Shown here one piece after another: positions 47,307 through 60,724 of a DNA stretch of 64,000 bases. Position 1 is the first letter of the stretch. The number at the start of each line of letters is the position of its first letter. Under the pieces are notes generated by a model. That model searched no databases. It worked only from the letters and a program-made list of their open reading frames with translations, and was not told the origin of the DNA. The position numbers and the translations under genes are program-made. Origin of the DNA: Ctena decussata (taxonomy: Eukaryota; Mollusca; Bivalvia; Lucinida; Lucinidae); NCBI GenBank assembly GCA_963989385.1, contig OZ022499.1, positions 55,109,197 through 55,173,196 of the forward strand. The letters are read 5' to 3'.

Positions 47307-48752
47307 TATCTATCGGTTTCACCGATTCTCTTGTTGTTGTATGAGTATGGTTGAATTTGTATTCCGGTACATGTATCACATGTATTCCCCAGCCATGTTG
47401 CATTGTCAGGAAACCCTTTTCAGAGAAATGCAAATTTCATTTACTTAAACCAGTCTCCACATATGAACATTCTTGTCAAAGTAAGCATAATTCCCTAAGA
47501 CCGATTGGCAATACCTAGTCTTTGATTTTCAAAATCGGGTGTCAGTGGTGAGGTCTCAAAGTTCAAACATATCTAGCCCAGAAAAAACTTATGATATTAG
47601 ATCAGTCATATATTTTTGGGATGCAGATTCGATAATGCCCTGTAATAAGACAATCAAGCTGTAACAGACAACAGTGTCATATGCCTTGTTTCATGTCCAT
47701 GTCTATTTGTCTTGTGCCAACTTTGACAATATTTATCATTCTTATACTTTGTGTCATTTTTAAAAAGGATAAGTAAAATATAAAGGTGCAATTCCTCGTC
47801 CAACAAGCGCAACTACATGAGACATCGATTTTTTGGTCTGTGCAAACACCAAAATACAATGACATCCAAACTTTTCTGCTTGAATTTTAAATTACTGGAA
47901 TTAGTATCCAGGGTGGTGGTGGTGGCGAAGAAGGGTGGTGGAGGAAACCGAGTGCAACACAAGAGATGTCTACACTATGACTAGAATAAACCGCTGTTGA
48001 CAGTTTCTACATCAAATTCAATTTAAAACCATTGCACCTTATGTACTAAATGAGAAAATATTTCCTCTGATGAAATCTTGTGTAACTTTTATTTGCTATA
48101 GAAATTATTACAAGTGCATGAGATGAAAATATGTGTATCTAATTTCATCATAAACACAGTTTATTGTACCATCAACGGAATACAATGTTTAAAGAGAAAT
48201 TAGAACGCATGCATACGCACGTATTAAGAATTACATCATATTCTACATGCCTGGCATTTTTCAGGGGTTTCCACAGATCACATATTCGACAGTACTGGGC
48301 ATTAAATCCCAATAAATGCATTGCCGTTATAAAGAACGAATTTCAATTTTATGATTGAGGACGCCCATATTAACGCGAATATTCAGATTCGCCAGGTGCC
48401 CACGTCCTTTGGTATCTTTATCGCGTCATAAAGCCAAATAAAGTTCCAAAGATAGAAATAGATTGTTCATCTCCAGACAGACTCATTTGAATTCTAAGGC
48501 ATCTAAAACCTAACAAAATTTGATTTACTAATCTTTGGGAATGTTCTGTCAGGGTCTTCACTTGTCATAGGCCTGCCAAGATCTGTTTCAAACGTTTGTG
48601 GTCTTTGCTGCACTGAGTAAAGTAAATCTGTCGTATTAAATTTGGTAAATTTAAGCAGCTCTCCTCAGCTAGTTTAACTGACTGTTTTATGACAATATTT
48701 CCATTGTGGGTTACCTTTTTGTCAGCTTATCTACAGTCTAGGAAAAATCTGT

Positions 48753-49060
48753 TTGTTTTTTGCCTGTTTGTTCTTATTCACGCTAATGTATGATTTATAT
48801 AAAATAAAAAATGGTGAAAATATGCCTTATTTGCTTACTGCATATGCATATTTATTTTGCGTCAATGCTAGCGTTATGTCACCCACCCGGAAAAGAACTG
48901 CTTACATTGCTCTTCTCTTGAATTGTCTTACTGCTAGTACTGTTACTTTATGCTACCAATTTCGTTTGGACTCGCGGGTTGAACGGGAAATTTGTATTGG
49001 TTCTTGATCACTGCCTTATTACCCTTGTTACTTTTCTGCATGAGGAAACTGCGCTGTTTG
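48753..49060 (+). pseudogene. Broken copy of the 29913-30155 open frame
   Basis: The first ~40 codons after 48834 match the segment A frame. A net +8-bp change near 48950 shifts the frame, and the A-equivalent frame then meets TGA where A has TGG. If the A frame was ever a gene, this copy is dead. Confidence 0.2.
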
Positions 49061-50172
49061 ACTGTCTGACGTTTTGTACGTGTCTACCGTATATGCTCAT
49101 AAATATATAAAAATTTTATTCACTTTATTAGCCATATTGTTAACCTACAGATTACAGCAAACCACAACCAATTGCAAGATGTTTTAGTGTTTTTTTCCTT
49201 TAAGAGTAGACCCTTTTAGAAGGGGCTCATCGTCAAGGTAGGCAAATAGCCACAAAAAGGTTTCCCCACTTTGAACAAACAACAGAAATTTACGGAGGTG
49301 TACCTATACATCTTAATAGGGCTGATTTCACAAACACGCAGTTTTAAAAGCTTGATACCGGCCCTGATGGAATCTCATGAACGCGCAGTTGTTACTAGCA
49401 GTTTTCCCATAGGATTGCTTTACTTACACGAATTCTTTCAATAACTCTAAACCCGGTGTTAGACCAGAGTTAGAAATCTGGCGATAAATTTTGCTTCAGA
49501 GTATATGTTAAAGTAATGGGTTGAGTAGCAGTAAGGATTGTCGATTTATCAAGGCGCAAGCACGATCTCGTCAACAAGCGCCTTTTCTTAGGCTTATGTA
49601 ATAAACATACAAACAGAATGATAATAATCTATTTTTACACCCTCAACCTGCATGATTGAGTTTAATTACAGAATTATGTCATTTTTATTTCACCGCCCTC
49701 GCTGTTTCCATAATGTCGGTTTCAATAGACAATGGCAAGTTTAAATTTTGAATAATTAAAACGTCATATTGTCAAACCGTTAGCGGTTCGTCTAAAAATA
49801 TGGCATTCTGTCATTTATGTTCAAGGTTAAATCCGGTGGTTTTACTTCTAGCAAAACATGCTACCTTTAGTCATGAAATAACCCACTGTTATGAGCGTTT
49901 ACAAGCGCATGAACTGAACAGCGCCACTCTACAGCCCTCTTCATCTTCCATTTATAAAATTCTGTACAAATAGTTTAAAACTTGCGACAAATTACACATC
50001 TGTTATCCCAAAACCAACCTGCAGGAACTCGAATCTTCCAAAACGCATCATACAGGGACATCAGTACCATTTATATTCCTCTTGTTTTTGTTTTGGTAAT
50101 CTAAAATATAGGTCTAAGTTATATAATTATACCTCTTGGGAAATAAACCCTGAAGAAAGATCCTCTGGATGC

Positions 50173-50899
50173 AAAGAACTCATCTGAGAAAAGAAAATGG
50201 CCGACGGTTTGACTGAGTCTGTTCAAGTGCAGTTTTTGTTTGTTGCAACTCTGCAAAAATATGATTCGAACCAACCACAGTAAAGCCTTAGAAAAGCTTG
50301 ATATTTTAGGGTGTCATCGTATACTGGTATATACATCATAAGCAGATCAGGATAAATGAGGCTGGGAATAGTCATAAAATGATACAGCGATCAAATATGG
50401 TTTTTCATGCATTAATATTTGCCAGGTCCCGAGGTAGCTGGCAAATGCTTATGCAATAAAAACAGTTTGATCGTTATTATTGCATAAATTCAACCACAAC
50501 GCTTCAAAAAAGGAAAATGTTTGAGCACTATTGTTCGGCCTTATCGCCATTACCTTAACGCATTATACTATGCGTTTCTATAAAGGCCATGGTCAGCTAT
50601 CATGATTTTTTTTTCAACTTTCAGCAGCAGTTCACAAGACTAAATCATATTCACTAAATTTTTCACTTCGATGTCGCCTGCCTTTCAATTTTTACAATGA
50701 CTCTATCGATAAATGTGCACTGCACATTTTAATTCGCGCTTGTCAGCCCAAAATACGCAGTAAGCTCACTGAAATAATTATGTGGCATATGGGAGCCTCT
50801 GTCGTCGCTGAATTCAATGTATTTCCCTTTCTTTGCAGATATGCAAATATGCACGATTTCTTTCAGACGAGAGCAAATCTGGTATCAGGTTTAAATCTC
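50173..50899. other. B-specific insert or A-specific loss, no gene
   Basis: About 730 bp with no match in segment A, which instead has about 95 bp with an AATA repeat. No terminal repeats recognised. Confidence 0.6.
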
Positions 50900-51085
50900 A
50901 CACGCCAATAACATTATGTATACTGGGCTTGAAAAGCGTGCAAACTTATTCTACCAGCGGACTGAGCGATATTAATTACATTTACATAGAACTAGCACAT
51001 GTTTTATAATAGGCTGTTTTGGTCATCTCCGTGTCTCTTATTATTTCGGATTTGTCAATGTTTTTACGGTCTACTATATAGTTCA

Positions 51086-51307
51086 GGGGCCGTATTCATA
51101 AAACGACTTGAGTTGTTGCTATGCTGTTGCTAAGACTAAATTTTTTGAAGGAGATTCCCTACAACTATGAAATTTGCTCTGGAGGAACAGTCTTACAAAG
51201 ACTGTTCCTCCAGACCAAATTTCATAGTTGTAGGGAATCTCCTTTATAGATATTTAGCCTTAGCAACCGCATAGCAACGACTTAAGTGGCTTTATGAATA
51301 CGGCCCC
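51086..51307. mobile_element. 222-bp foldback MITE with empty site in segment A
   Basis: GGGGCCGTATTCATAAA at the left and TTTATGAATACGGCCCC at the right. Arms extend almost to the centre (GGAGGAACAGTCTT and complement). Segment A at about 31655-31665 continues without it. Target duplication not resolved. Confidence 0.85.
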
Positions 51308-51390
51308 GGTACGCTGGCCACTTCTACTTAATAGTAACCATCTTAAGGAATGTTGTATAGAATATTTGGAATATTTTTCTCTCCAGAGCT

Positions 51391-51579
51391 CTAGATAAGA
51401 GGGGTATTCGATGATAATTGAGGGATGATTTTCTTTATTTCTCATTGAAACCATAAGTTGTGACCCCTCATCCGAACCGTCTCGTCGAGACGGTTCAGAT
51501 GAGGGGTCACAACATATGTTTTTATGCAGAATTAACAAAAATTATCCCTAATTATCACCAAATACTCCCTCTTATCTAG
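51391..51579. mobile_element. Foldback family with CCTCG palindrome, copy 2
   Basis: Ends CTAGATAAGAGGG and CCCTCTTATCTAG. The inner arms GTTGTGACCCCTCATC and complement surround CGAACCGTCTCGTCGAGACGG. Same family as 28128-28426. It lies in a stretch not alignable to segment A. Confidence 0.75.
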
Positions 51580-53237
51580 GGCTCTGTCTCTCGTCCATCA
51601 TTTTTCTTTTATTTCAATCCCTTTCAGCATGTTCAGGGAGATGGCTCGTTATAGATCAAAATACTGTTCCAGTATATTTCTTGTAAATGCTATGTGTGTA
51701 AATGAGTTGAAAAAAAAATATTGTTTAAACCAAAATACTGTCTCAAAGAGCAGTTAAACCCAACCAAAACATCCGATCAATCAACAACCAGAAAGCTTAA
51801 AGGCAATAAAATAAGGTTAGCCAGCACATACGAATAGATTTGTTTGTGTTTGCAATCATGTGCTGTTTTCGGGAACAATTTATCAATTTTTACATTAATC
51901 ATTTCTCCAAAGAGATAATAAGGCTTTGCATTACTACTGTCCTTAAAAATAAAGGCACGACTTAGAAAAAAGGATTGTGGTCCTTATTTAGACAAGATAA
52001 CAAGACAGTCCGTTGCAAACCTAATAGATATTATGAAATTAACTCTTACTGTTAAGAGTTCACCCTGCTCTGTTGCTATTGCTCATGACTTGAAAAAGTG
52101 TTTGGGTTCACATTATATAAACTATGACAGATAATCATATTTCTCTGTTTTATTATAGGTTTGAACTAATTTTTAAGGATCACTCTGTCATAATCTGTGA
52201 ACATTTACGAACATACAATTTAGTATAAAACACTTCTTTTCAATGAAACCGTATATATCATCAAAGGTTCCGTAGACTAGTACATCATACCATGACTATG
52301 TCGGCTTACATCATACTTCATCATTGTGTACTGAGATACACTTACCATTTTCCCAAATGCTTGTGTATCGCGGTTTTCCATCCTTGAACTTAAACATTTC
52401 CTGTTGATAGTAAACAGTGTTCTTGGTCTACACCGGGTCTATCCAAGTCAAAATACTAAGGTTTTAATGAGCATAGTCTATACTTACAATTTGTTTGAAC
52501 TGTTAAAAGTTAGTTTTCTCAAAGCCAGGATAACACCAGTGCCGGTTGAAGGTTTATTTTAAAAGTACGTATCAATTGTTCTTCCACACTGCAAGTTTAG
52601 TCAGGTTGTGTTTTGATGGTTTTCTTCATTGAGACTGCTCTTCGACAAGAGGAGAGGCATATAGTGTTACCCATGCCCGTGTGTCGTTGTTGTTCATCTT
52701 CTATGTCCGGATCATATACATAAGTCTAGAAATGTATGAATGTATGGGATATATTTGCGAAACTTCACAGATGGCCGGATTGTTAGTACTAAGACGATAT
52801 GATGCAAACTGGAAAGACAACTCTTACTTTATGACCTATCTGTCCTGAAAAGAATCGCGTAGGGGGATAGGGGTGGGAGGGTATTACTTGTGCACAGTCT
52901 GGGATATATTCATGAAACATCATAAATATATTCTATTGAGTTTGTATGTCACAAACAAGAAAAAACAAATCTTGCTGTCTCTGCTTTTGAGTTATCTGCC
53001 TGCGTTAAACATTGGTACCCTGACAATATATTCATGAAACTCGACAAAGTACTATACACGTTTTCAGAGTGCCAAAATCATAATTCCGAACGAAGCATTT
53101 ACAAGTCCGAAATATTAGCTACACATAATTGGACTTCTATAAAAGGATGTGATCAGGCGATCGCGAGAAGTAAGCATGACTTGCCTATTTTAATATGCCC
53201 GTTCACCTGCCTCTGAGGCTACAGTCAGTAAAATTTA

Positions 53238-53620
53238 ACAAGAGCTGTCGCCTGACAGCATAGCTCGTCTGAATTGGTGCTTGCCCATCACTCAGCCACT
53301 ATGGTGGTGTGGACTGCTATGCATAAAACTTCATGCAAGCATGTCCATAATGAAAACACATTTATAAACAAAAGCTATCTCAGAAATACGTCTTAAAATA
53401 AAATTAGAATAAAAAAATGAAATGAAATTTCAAAGTCCATGAGCTTGAGGTAAAAAAACTGATGGGTGGGGGGTGGGGGAGGGGGGGGGGGGTGGAAGCA
53501 TGTCCATAATGAAAACACAAAAGCTATCTCAGAAATTCAAAAATAAGTCTTAAAATAAAATTAAAATAAAAAAAAAATAAAATTTCAAAGTCCATGAGCT
53601 TGAGGTAAAAAAACTGACAG

Positions 53621-53651
<31 letters not shown>

Positions 53652-54560
53652 GGGGGGGGGGCTCATTATCTAACATCAGCCCAAGTATTAGTATCAACTG
53701 AGTCCATGAGTCCATCATTGTGGCACTGTGAAACTATGTCTTCATAAATATAAAACTTTAACCAAAGTCTTTAAAAAAAATTCTTAAGTCGATGACCTTG
53801 ACTTCAAGGTCACCCAGTGGGGTAAGTATAGGGTGTTTTGTAAAAACTCGAAAAAGAGTCTAACATCAGTTCAAGTATAAACTAAATCTCTGCAAAGCAT
53901 TATGAATCAGTATGCAATTACAAAACTTTAAAAAAGACAAAAATTTCCTAAGTCCCTGACCTTGACATCAAGATCACTGAGCGGGGTTGGGGTAGTACTC
54001 TGTAGATCTAACTACAGCGCAAATATAAAAAGAATTCATCTCTGGGTTCAGGAGATATGTGTCTTTAAAAAACTTTAACCAAAACATCCAATCAATAAAA
54101 AGACAATATTCTAAGTCCATGATCTTGACATCAAGGTCACAGAGGGGGGTGGGGGTAGTACCTTCGAAAACTTTAGACCAATATCTAACTTTAGTGCAAG
54201 TATCAAAGGAATCCATCCATGGGTTCAGGAGATATTGGGTTTTATAAAACTTTAACCAAAACGTCCAGTCCAAAAATACACCAATTTTCTAAGTCCATGA
54301 CCTTGACATCAAGGTCACAGAGTGGGGTGGGGGTGGTACCCTGTTAAACCTTAGACCAATATCTAGCTTCAGTGCAAGTATCAAAAGAATCCATCCATGG
54401 GTTAAGGAGATATAGGTCTTTAAAAAACTTTAACCAAAACATCCAATTCAAACGCCGACGCGGACGTGGACGCGGACGCGGACGCTAACGCTGACGCGGA
54501 CGCCGACGCCGTGGTGACAACAATAGCTCTTCCTGAACTTTCGTTCAGCCGAGCTAAAAA
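53238..54560 (-). mobile_element. Pearl-like element with ~180-bp monomers
   Basis: Read on the minus strand it starts TTTTTAGCTCGGC with hairpin CTGAACGAAAGTTCAG. A GACGCCGACGCG-type repeat follows, then four to five monomers with AAGGTCA-rich cores. It ends with hairpin GCTGTCAGGCGACAGC and CTCTTGTT. G-rich runs lie at about 53476-53492 and 53635-53660. Segment A has no insert here, between about 35012 and 35030. Confidence 0.82.
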
Positions 54561-54824
54561 GACAAGCCCAACTGCGTTTCGACCGTGGCCAACGATTAAT
54601 TATATGGAGATAATGTCATGAAAAAGAACGATAACTCTCGCTGTCTCTGTTTTGTATGCGCTATCTGTCTCTGACGAAAATTTATGTTCGCGCCGTAACT
54701 CTTGTACCGTCGGGGCTATAGCCATGAAACTTTCGACTACATTTTTCTTTATTTCTAGATGCTCTCTTTTGTAAAAATGGCGGGAAAACATGGAAGTGTG
54801 TTCATGCCTCAGGAAAATATAAAT

Positions 54825-55031
54825 TGAGCCGCGACACGAGAAAACCAACAAAGTGGTTGTGCATCTATCCAGTCAGATCAGACTCTTCGCTAAGCGCTTA
54901 AAGGGTAGCTAAGGATCTAAGCAACCACCATGCGGACAGCGAAAACTCTGATCAGACTGGGCTGATGCCCAGGCTGAACTGAGGTGCGCTGGGCGCACAA
55001 CCACTTTGTTGGTTTCCTCGTGTCGCAGCTC
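54825..55031. mobile_element. TGAGCCGCG foldback MITE with left-arm deletion, absent from A
   Basis: The left arm lost roughly 30 bp after GTGGTTGTGC and the right tip reads GCAGCTC. Segment A runs through the site (about 35270) without it. Confidence 0.88.
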
Positions 55032-55495
55032 TAATGGTTTCATTTGAATGTACTTAGCCATAAAGGAGGAACAGTTTTAGTTAAAGTTCTAAGATTGTCG
55101 CTTTTCAAAGTAAACAAACACATTTACATTAATTTATATATGAATTTCTGAGCGAATAAACATCCGTCCGCAACAGAATTGCGCAAAAACCACATTCTGT
55201 AAACAATGCGTGTAAAGAAAGATCGTAAATAAAACATATTTCTTTACCGGTGTCAAGTGATCTTTTTTGCATCTTAAAACTATTTGCACTGCACAAGAGC
55301 TATTTGTCGCCTTGAAAAGTGATATTTAAAACAATTTGACCATGCACTAATATTAAATGTCATTTTCTTGAAATGTGCACTTAAGAATGTGCTTTATATA
55401 GGCAGTTTTCTTTGACTTGATAGACAGTGGACAGAGTTGGCGGCACACGTATTGATGTGTTATTTTTCATACAGCTATGTTTCTTCATTTCTATA

Positions 55496-55733
55496 TGAGC
55501 CGCGACACGACAAAACCAACAATGTAGTTGAGCGCCCAGCGCAGACTCAGATCAGCCTGGGCATCCGCCCATTCTGATCAGAATCTTCGCTAAGCGCTTA
55601 AAGCGTAGCTAAGGGTCTCAGCTACCTTCATGCGGACAGCGAAGACTCTGATCAGACTGGGCGGATGCCCAGGCTGATCTGAGTCTGCGCTGGGCGCACA
55701 ACCACTTTGTTGGTTTTGTCGTGTCGCGGCTCA
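55496..55733. mobile_element. TGAGCCGCG foldback MITE shared with segment A
   Basis: Orthologous in position to 35743-35980, about three substitutions apart. Confidence 0.93.
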
Positions 55734-56344
55734 TATACTTTCGTGCATGTCAGTTTATGTTTTATACTAAAAATGAAAACAAACAGCTCCGTTAACTCAA
55801 AACTATGATCTAGGAAAATATCAAGAGCGAGGCCTCTCATTGCTCAGTTAGCTGAAACGTTTAGAAATAAAACAGAAATAAAATTCTTTCTCATGTAGGC
55901 GATATGTGTATGAATGCATGGAATAACCAGTGTGTCTAAACATTGTTGTATAACCGACACCATTTACTTTTCCTATTTCCTCTTTAAATCTAGTAACTAC
56001 AGTGATCTTTCTAATAGCGCAGATAATATACCAAACAAGAAAAAAAGAAACGCACACAATAAGATTTTCCCGTTTAATTTACCTTTTATAGTATGATTAG
56101 AAAATGTCTAAAATCCATATTCCTGATCAAACCTTGCTCAAACTTTATCATGGCGTAATCGAGTATCTTTACCTTCCATATGCATGAAAAATACGCATTA
56201 ATGAAATCGTTTTCAATGGCCAATTATTGAAAACTGTGACATTGAAAACTGACCCCTGCCTTGTTCAAAGATGCGTCACAAAGTACTGAACTGAATTTTC
56301 GGGTTAAACTATCCGATTGTCTACCTCTAACACTGTATAATTTA

Positions 56345-59300
56345 TTTTTTAGCTCACCTGAGCACGAAGTGCTCAGGGTGAGCTTTTGGGATACCCTGAT
56401 GTCCGTCGTCCGTCGTACGTGTGTCAGGACGTCCGGACGGACGGACGTCCGTCAACTTTTGCTTGTGTACACTCTAGCGGGCACAGTTTTGATCCAATCT
56501 TTATGAAACTTTGTCAGAATCTTAGTCTTTATAAAATCTAGGCCAAGTTTGAAACTGGGTCATGTCGGGTCAAAAACTAGGTCACTAGGTCAAATATTAG
56601 AAAAACCTTGTGTACGCTCTAGAGGGCACAGTTTTGATCCAAACTTCATGAAACTTTGTCAGAATATTTATCCTCACAATATTTAGGCCAAGTTCGAAAC
56701 TGGGTTAATTCGGGTCAAAAACTAGGTCACTAGGTCAAATCTTAGAAAAACCTTGTGTACGCTCTAGAGGGCTCAGTTTTGATTGAATCTTCGTGAAACT
56801 TTGTCAGAATGTTTAGCCTCACAATATTTAGGCCAAGTTCGAAACTGGGTTATGTCGGGTCAAAAACCAAGTCACTAGGTCAAATCTTAGAAAAACCTTG
56901 TGTACGCTCTAGAGGGCACAGTTTTGATCCAAACTTCATGAAACTTTGTCAGAATGTTTATCCTCAAAATATTTAGGCCAAGTTTGAAACTGGGTTAATT
57001 CGGGTCAAAAACTAGGTCACTAGGTCAAATATTAGAAAAACCTTGTGTATGCTATAGAGGGCTCAGTTTTGATCGAATCTTTATGAAACTTTGTCAGAAC
57101 GTTTATCCTCACAATATTTAAGCCAAGTTCGAAACTGGGTTATGTCGGATCAAAAACCAGGTCACTTGGTCAAATCTTAGAAAAACCCTGTGTAAGCTCT
57201 AGAGGGCACAGTTTTGATCCAATCTTTTTGAAACTTTGTCAGAATAATTGTTGTCATAATATCTAGGCCAAGTTTGAAAGTCGGTTATGTAAGGTAAAGA
57301 ACTAGGTCACTAGGTCAAATATAAGAATGACCTTGTGTACGCTCCAGAAGGCGTAGTTTTGATCCAATCTTCATGAAACTTTGTCAGAATGTTTACCCAC
57401 ACAATATTCAGGCCAAGTTTGAAACTAGGTCATGTCGGATCAAAAAGTAGGTCACTAGGTCGGATCTTAGAAAAACTTTGTGTACACCCTAGAGGACACA
57501 GTTTTGATCCAATCTTCATGAAACTCTGTGAGAATGTTTATCTTTAAAAAATCTAGGTCAACTTTGAAACTGGGTCGTGTCGGGCCAAAAATAAGGTCAC
57601 AGGGTCAAATATAAGAACGACCTTGTGTACGCTCTAGAGGGCAAAGTTTTGATCCAATCTTTATGAAACTTCGTCAGAATGTTTATTCTCACAATATCCA
57701 GGCTGAGTTTGAAACTGGGTCATGTTGGGTCAAAAAGTAGGTCAATAGGTCAAATATTAGAAAATCCTTATGTATGCTCTAGAGGCCACAGTTTTGATCT
57801 AAGCTTTATGAAACTTTTTAGCTCACCTGAGCACGAAGTGCTCAGGGTGAGCTTTTGGGATACCCTAATGTCCGTCATCCATCGTACGTGCGTCAGGATG
57901 TCCGGACGTCAGGACAGACGTCCGTCAACTTTTGCTTGTGTACACTCTAGCGGGCACAGTTTTGATCCAATCTTTATGAAACTTTGTCAGAATCTTAGTC
58001 TTTATAAAATCTAGGCCAAGTTTGAAACTGGGTCATGTCGGGTCAAAAACTAGGTCACTAGGTCAAATATTAGAAAAACCTTGTGTAAGCTCTAGAGGGC
58101 ACAGTTTTGATCCAAACTTCATGAAGTTTTGTCAGAATGTTTATCCTTACAATATTTAGGCCAAGTTTGAAACTGGGTTAATTCGGGTCAAAAACTAGGT
58201 CACTAGGTCAAATCTTAGAAAAACCTTGTGTACGCTCTAGAGGGCTCAGTTTTAATCGAATCTTAATGAAACTTTGTCAGAATGTTTATCCTCACAATAT
58301 TTAGGCCAAGTTCGAAACTGGGTTAATTCAGGTCAAAAACTAGGTCACTAGGTCAAATCTTAGAAAAACCTTGTGTACGCTCTAGAGGGCTCAGTTTTGA
58401 TCGAATCTTCATGAAACTTTGTCAGAATGTTTAGCCTTACAATATTTAGGCCAAGTTTGAAACTGGGTCATGTCGGGTCAAAAATCAGGTCACTAGGTCA
58501 AATCTTAGAAAAACCTTGTGTACGCTGTAGAGGACACAGTTTTGATCCAATCTTTATGAAACTTTGTCAGAATGTTTATCGTCAGAATATCTAGGCCAAG
58601 TTTGAAAGTAGGTCATGTTGGGTCAAAAATTAGGTCACTAGGTGAAGTATAAGAACGACCTTGTGTACGCTCTAGAGGGCACAGTTTTGATCCAACCTTC
58701 ATGATACTTTGTCAGAATGTTTATCCTGACAATATCCAGGCCAAGTTTGAAACTGGGTCATGCTGGGGCAAAAACTAGGTCACTAAGTCAAATCTTAGAA
58801 AAACTTTGTGTACACCGTACAGGGCACAGTTTTGATCCAATCTTAATGAAACTCTGTCCAGAATGTTTATCTCCATAAAATCTAGGTAAAGTTTGAAACT
58901 GGGTTATGTAGGGTCAAAAATAAGGTCACAGGATCAAATATAAGAACGACCTTGTGTACGCTTTAGAGGCCACAGTTATGATCCAATCTTTTTGAAACTT
59001 GTCAGAATGTTTATTCTCACAATATCCAGGTCAAGTTTGAAACTGGGTCATGTCGTGTCAAAATCTAGGTCACTAGGACAAATCTTAGAAAAACCTTGCG
59101 TACGCTGTAGAGGGCACAGTTTTGATCCAATCTTTTTGAAACTTGTCAGAATGTTTATTGTCACAATATCTAGGCCAAGTTTGAAAGTAGGTTATGTCGG
59201 GTCAAAACTAGGTCACTTGATCCAAACATAATGAAACTTTGTCAGAATGTTTATCCTCACGATATCTAGGCCAAGTTTGAAACTGGGTCATGTCTGGTCA

Positions 59301-59480
59301 AAAACCAGGTCACTAGGTCAAATCTTAGAAAAACCTTGTGTACGCTCTAGGGGGCATAGTTTTGATCCAATTTTTTTAAACTTTGTCAGAATATTTATCT
59401 CCATAAAATCTAGGTCAAGTTTGAAACTGTGTCATGTCGGTCAAAAACTAGGTCTCTTGGTCAAATCTAAATAAACTTAT
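56345..59480 (+). mobile_element. Pearl-like AGCTCACCTGAGC element, two heads, ~146-bp monomers
   Basis: Head TTTTAGCTCACCTGAGC ACGAA GTGCTCAGGGTGAGC (a hairpin) is at about 56347 and repeats at about 57817, each followed by a CCGTCGTCCGTCGTACG/GTCCGGACG stretch. About 21 monomers of 145-147 bp follow in total (marker TGTACGCTCTAGAGGGC; for example 56611 and 56756). The second unit repeats the first in order, so it is an internal head-to-tail duplication of about 1.47 kb or a second insertion. Open frames here are repeat artefacts. Confidence 0.85.
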
Positions 59481-59674
59481 GCTGCAAGAATCAGAACCAA
59501 CTAACATTGCAATGATACCAGCCACCAACTCCTTTGAAAACATTAATTTCACCGCAGTGAGTGAATGATGCTACCATTCTATCTGTGTTTGCCTAGGTCA
59601 GTCTAGTTCAAATCCATCAAAGGAACTCAGCATCAGTGGTTATTTTTCGGGGAAGCGACTCTGCCATTTTTTTT

Positions 59675-60427
59675 TATGCCCCCGAAGGAACTTCGGGTGG
59701 CATATTAAAATCGCACCATCCATCCGTCTGTCTGTCTGTCTGTCTGTCTGTCCATCCATCCGTCCATTACAAATCGTGCCTCAGCTATAACTTTAAAACT
59801 ACTGGAGCAAATTTGATGAAACTTCACAGATAGATAAAGGATAATATGAAGGTGTGTCGCGCATAAGACTTAGGTCCCTACGCCCAAGTTCAAGGCCACA
59901 ATTGGGTCAGAGGTCAAATTGTGTCTTAAAATCGTGTCTCAGCGATAACTTTAAAAGTACTGAAGCAAATTTGATGAAACTATACAGATAGATAAAGCAT
60001 GAGAAGGTGTGTCGCGCACAAGACTTAAGTCCCTACACCCAAGGTCAAGGCTGCGGTTGGGTCAGAGGTCAAATTGTGTCTCAAAATTGTGTCTCAGAAA
60101 TAACTTATAAACTACTGAAGCAAATTGAATGAAACTTCACAGAAAGATGAAGCATAATGAGAAGGTGTGTCACACATAAGATTGAGGTTACCACGTTCAA
60201 GGTCAAGGTCACAATCAAGGATCAAAGGTCAAACCTTGCCTCTGCAATAACTTGAAACCTGCTGAACTGCGGCGTTTTTCATCAAACTTCACAGAAAGGT
60301 AAACCATAATGAGGAGGTGTGTTATACATAATATTTAATATGATCCCAAATCCAAGGTCAGGGTCACAACCAGGACTCAAAGATCAGTTTAGGGGGCCTT
60401 CGGGGGCATTTGTTACACACTGTAACA
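59675..60427 (+). mobile_element. Pearl-like TATGCCCCC element, ~160-bp monomers
   Basis: Head TATGCCCCCGAAGGAACTTC, then CCATCCATCCGTCTGTCTG, about four monomers (TAACTTTAAAACTACTG...AAACTTCACAGA), then CCTTCGGGGGCATT. It ends with hairpin TGTTACACACTGTAACA at 60411-60427. Same plan as 41304-42476 with different monomers. Confidence 0.8.
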
Positions 60428-60447
60428 TTTTTGGTGGGTTTTTCGCC

Positions 60448-60713
60448 GGGCCGCGTAGCGCAATCGGTAAGGCACCTGACTCATAAGTCAGAGTTCTTAG
60501 GTTTGAAACCCGGTCTGGCTACCTACTTTTGTTTTCTCCTTCCGCTGATTCAAGAAGGGCAATTGTCAGTTACTGGGAAAGTATGTGCAGTTAGTACTGG
60601 TTACCGCCTAGGAGGTCTAAGCCTGCCCAGGAATAGTGTGGTTAGGTTAACTGACCGTCCCGACATGACCTTAGCTGTTTACTGTGGACGTTAAGCATCA
60701 AATCAACCAATCA
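60448..60713 (+). mobile_element. tRNA-derived SINE (Met-like head)
   Basis: The head has A-box-like TAGCGCAATCGGTAAGG, an anticodon-like CAT in CTGACTCATAAGTCAG, and B-box-like GGTTTGAAACC. The tail ends TTAAGCATCAAATCAACC. Acceptor halves do not pair well, so it is not a tRNA gene. A 14-bp direct repeat ACTCTGCCATTTTT lies at 59658-59671 and 60714-60727, enclosing both this SINE and the element at 59675. Confidence 0.82.
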
Positions 60714-60724
60714 ACTCTGCCATT

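Noticed and set aside
54600..54851. Minus-strand open frames beginning MLVFSCRG at several places
   Set aside because: The shared start comes from the tip of the TGAGCCGCG foldback element, not from a gene family.
56261..59474. Several open frames of 75-111 codons with repeated phrases
   Set aside because: They recur with the ~146-bp monomer and change frame between units, so they are repeat artefacts.
60448..60521. A tRNA-Met gene
   Set aside because: Anticodon-like CAT and boxes are present, but stems are imperfect and it is continuous with a SINE body.
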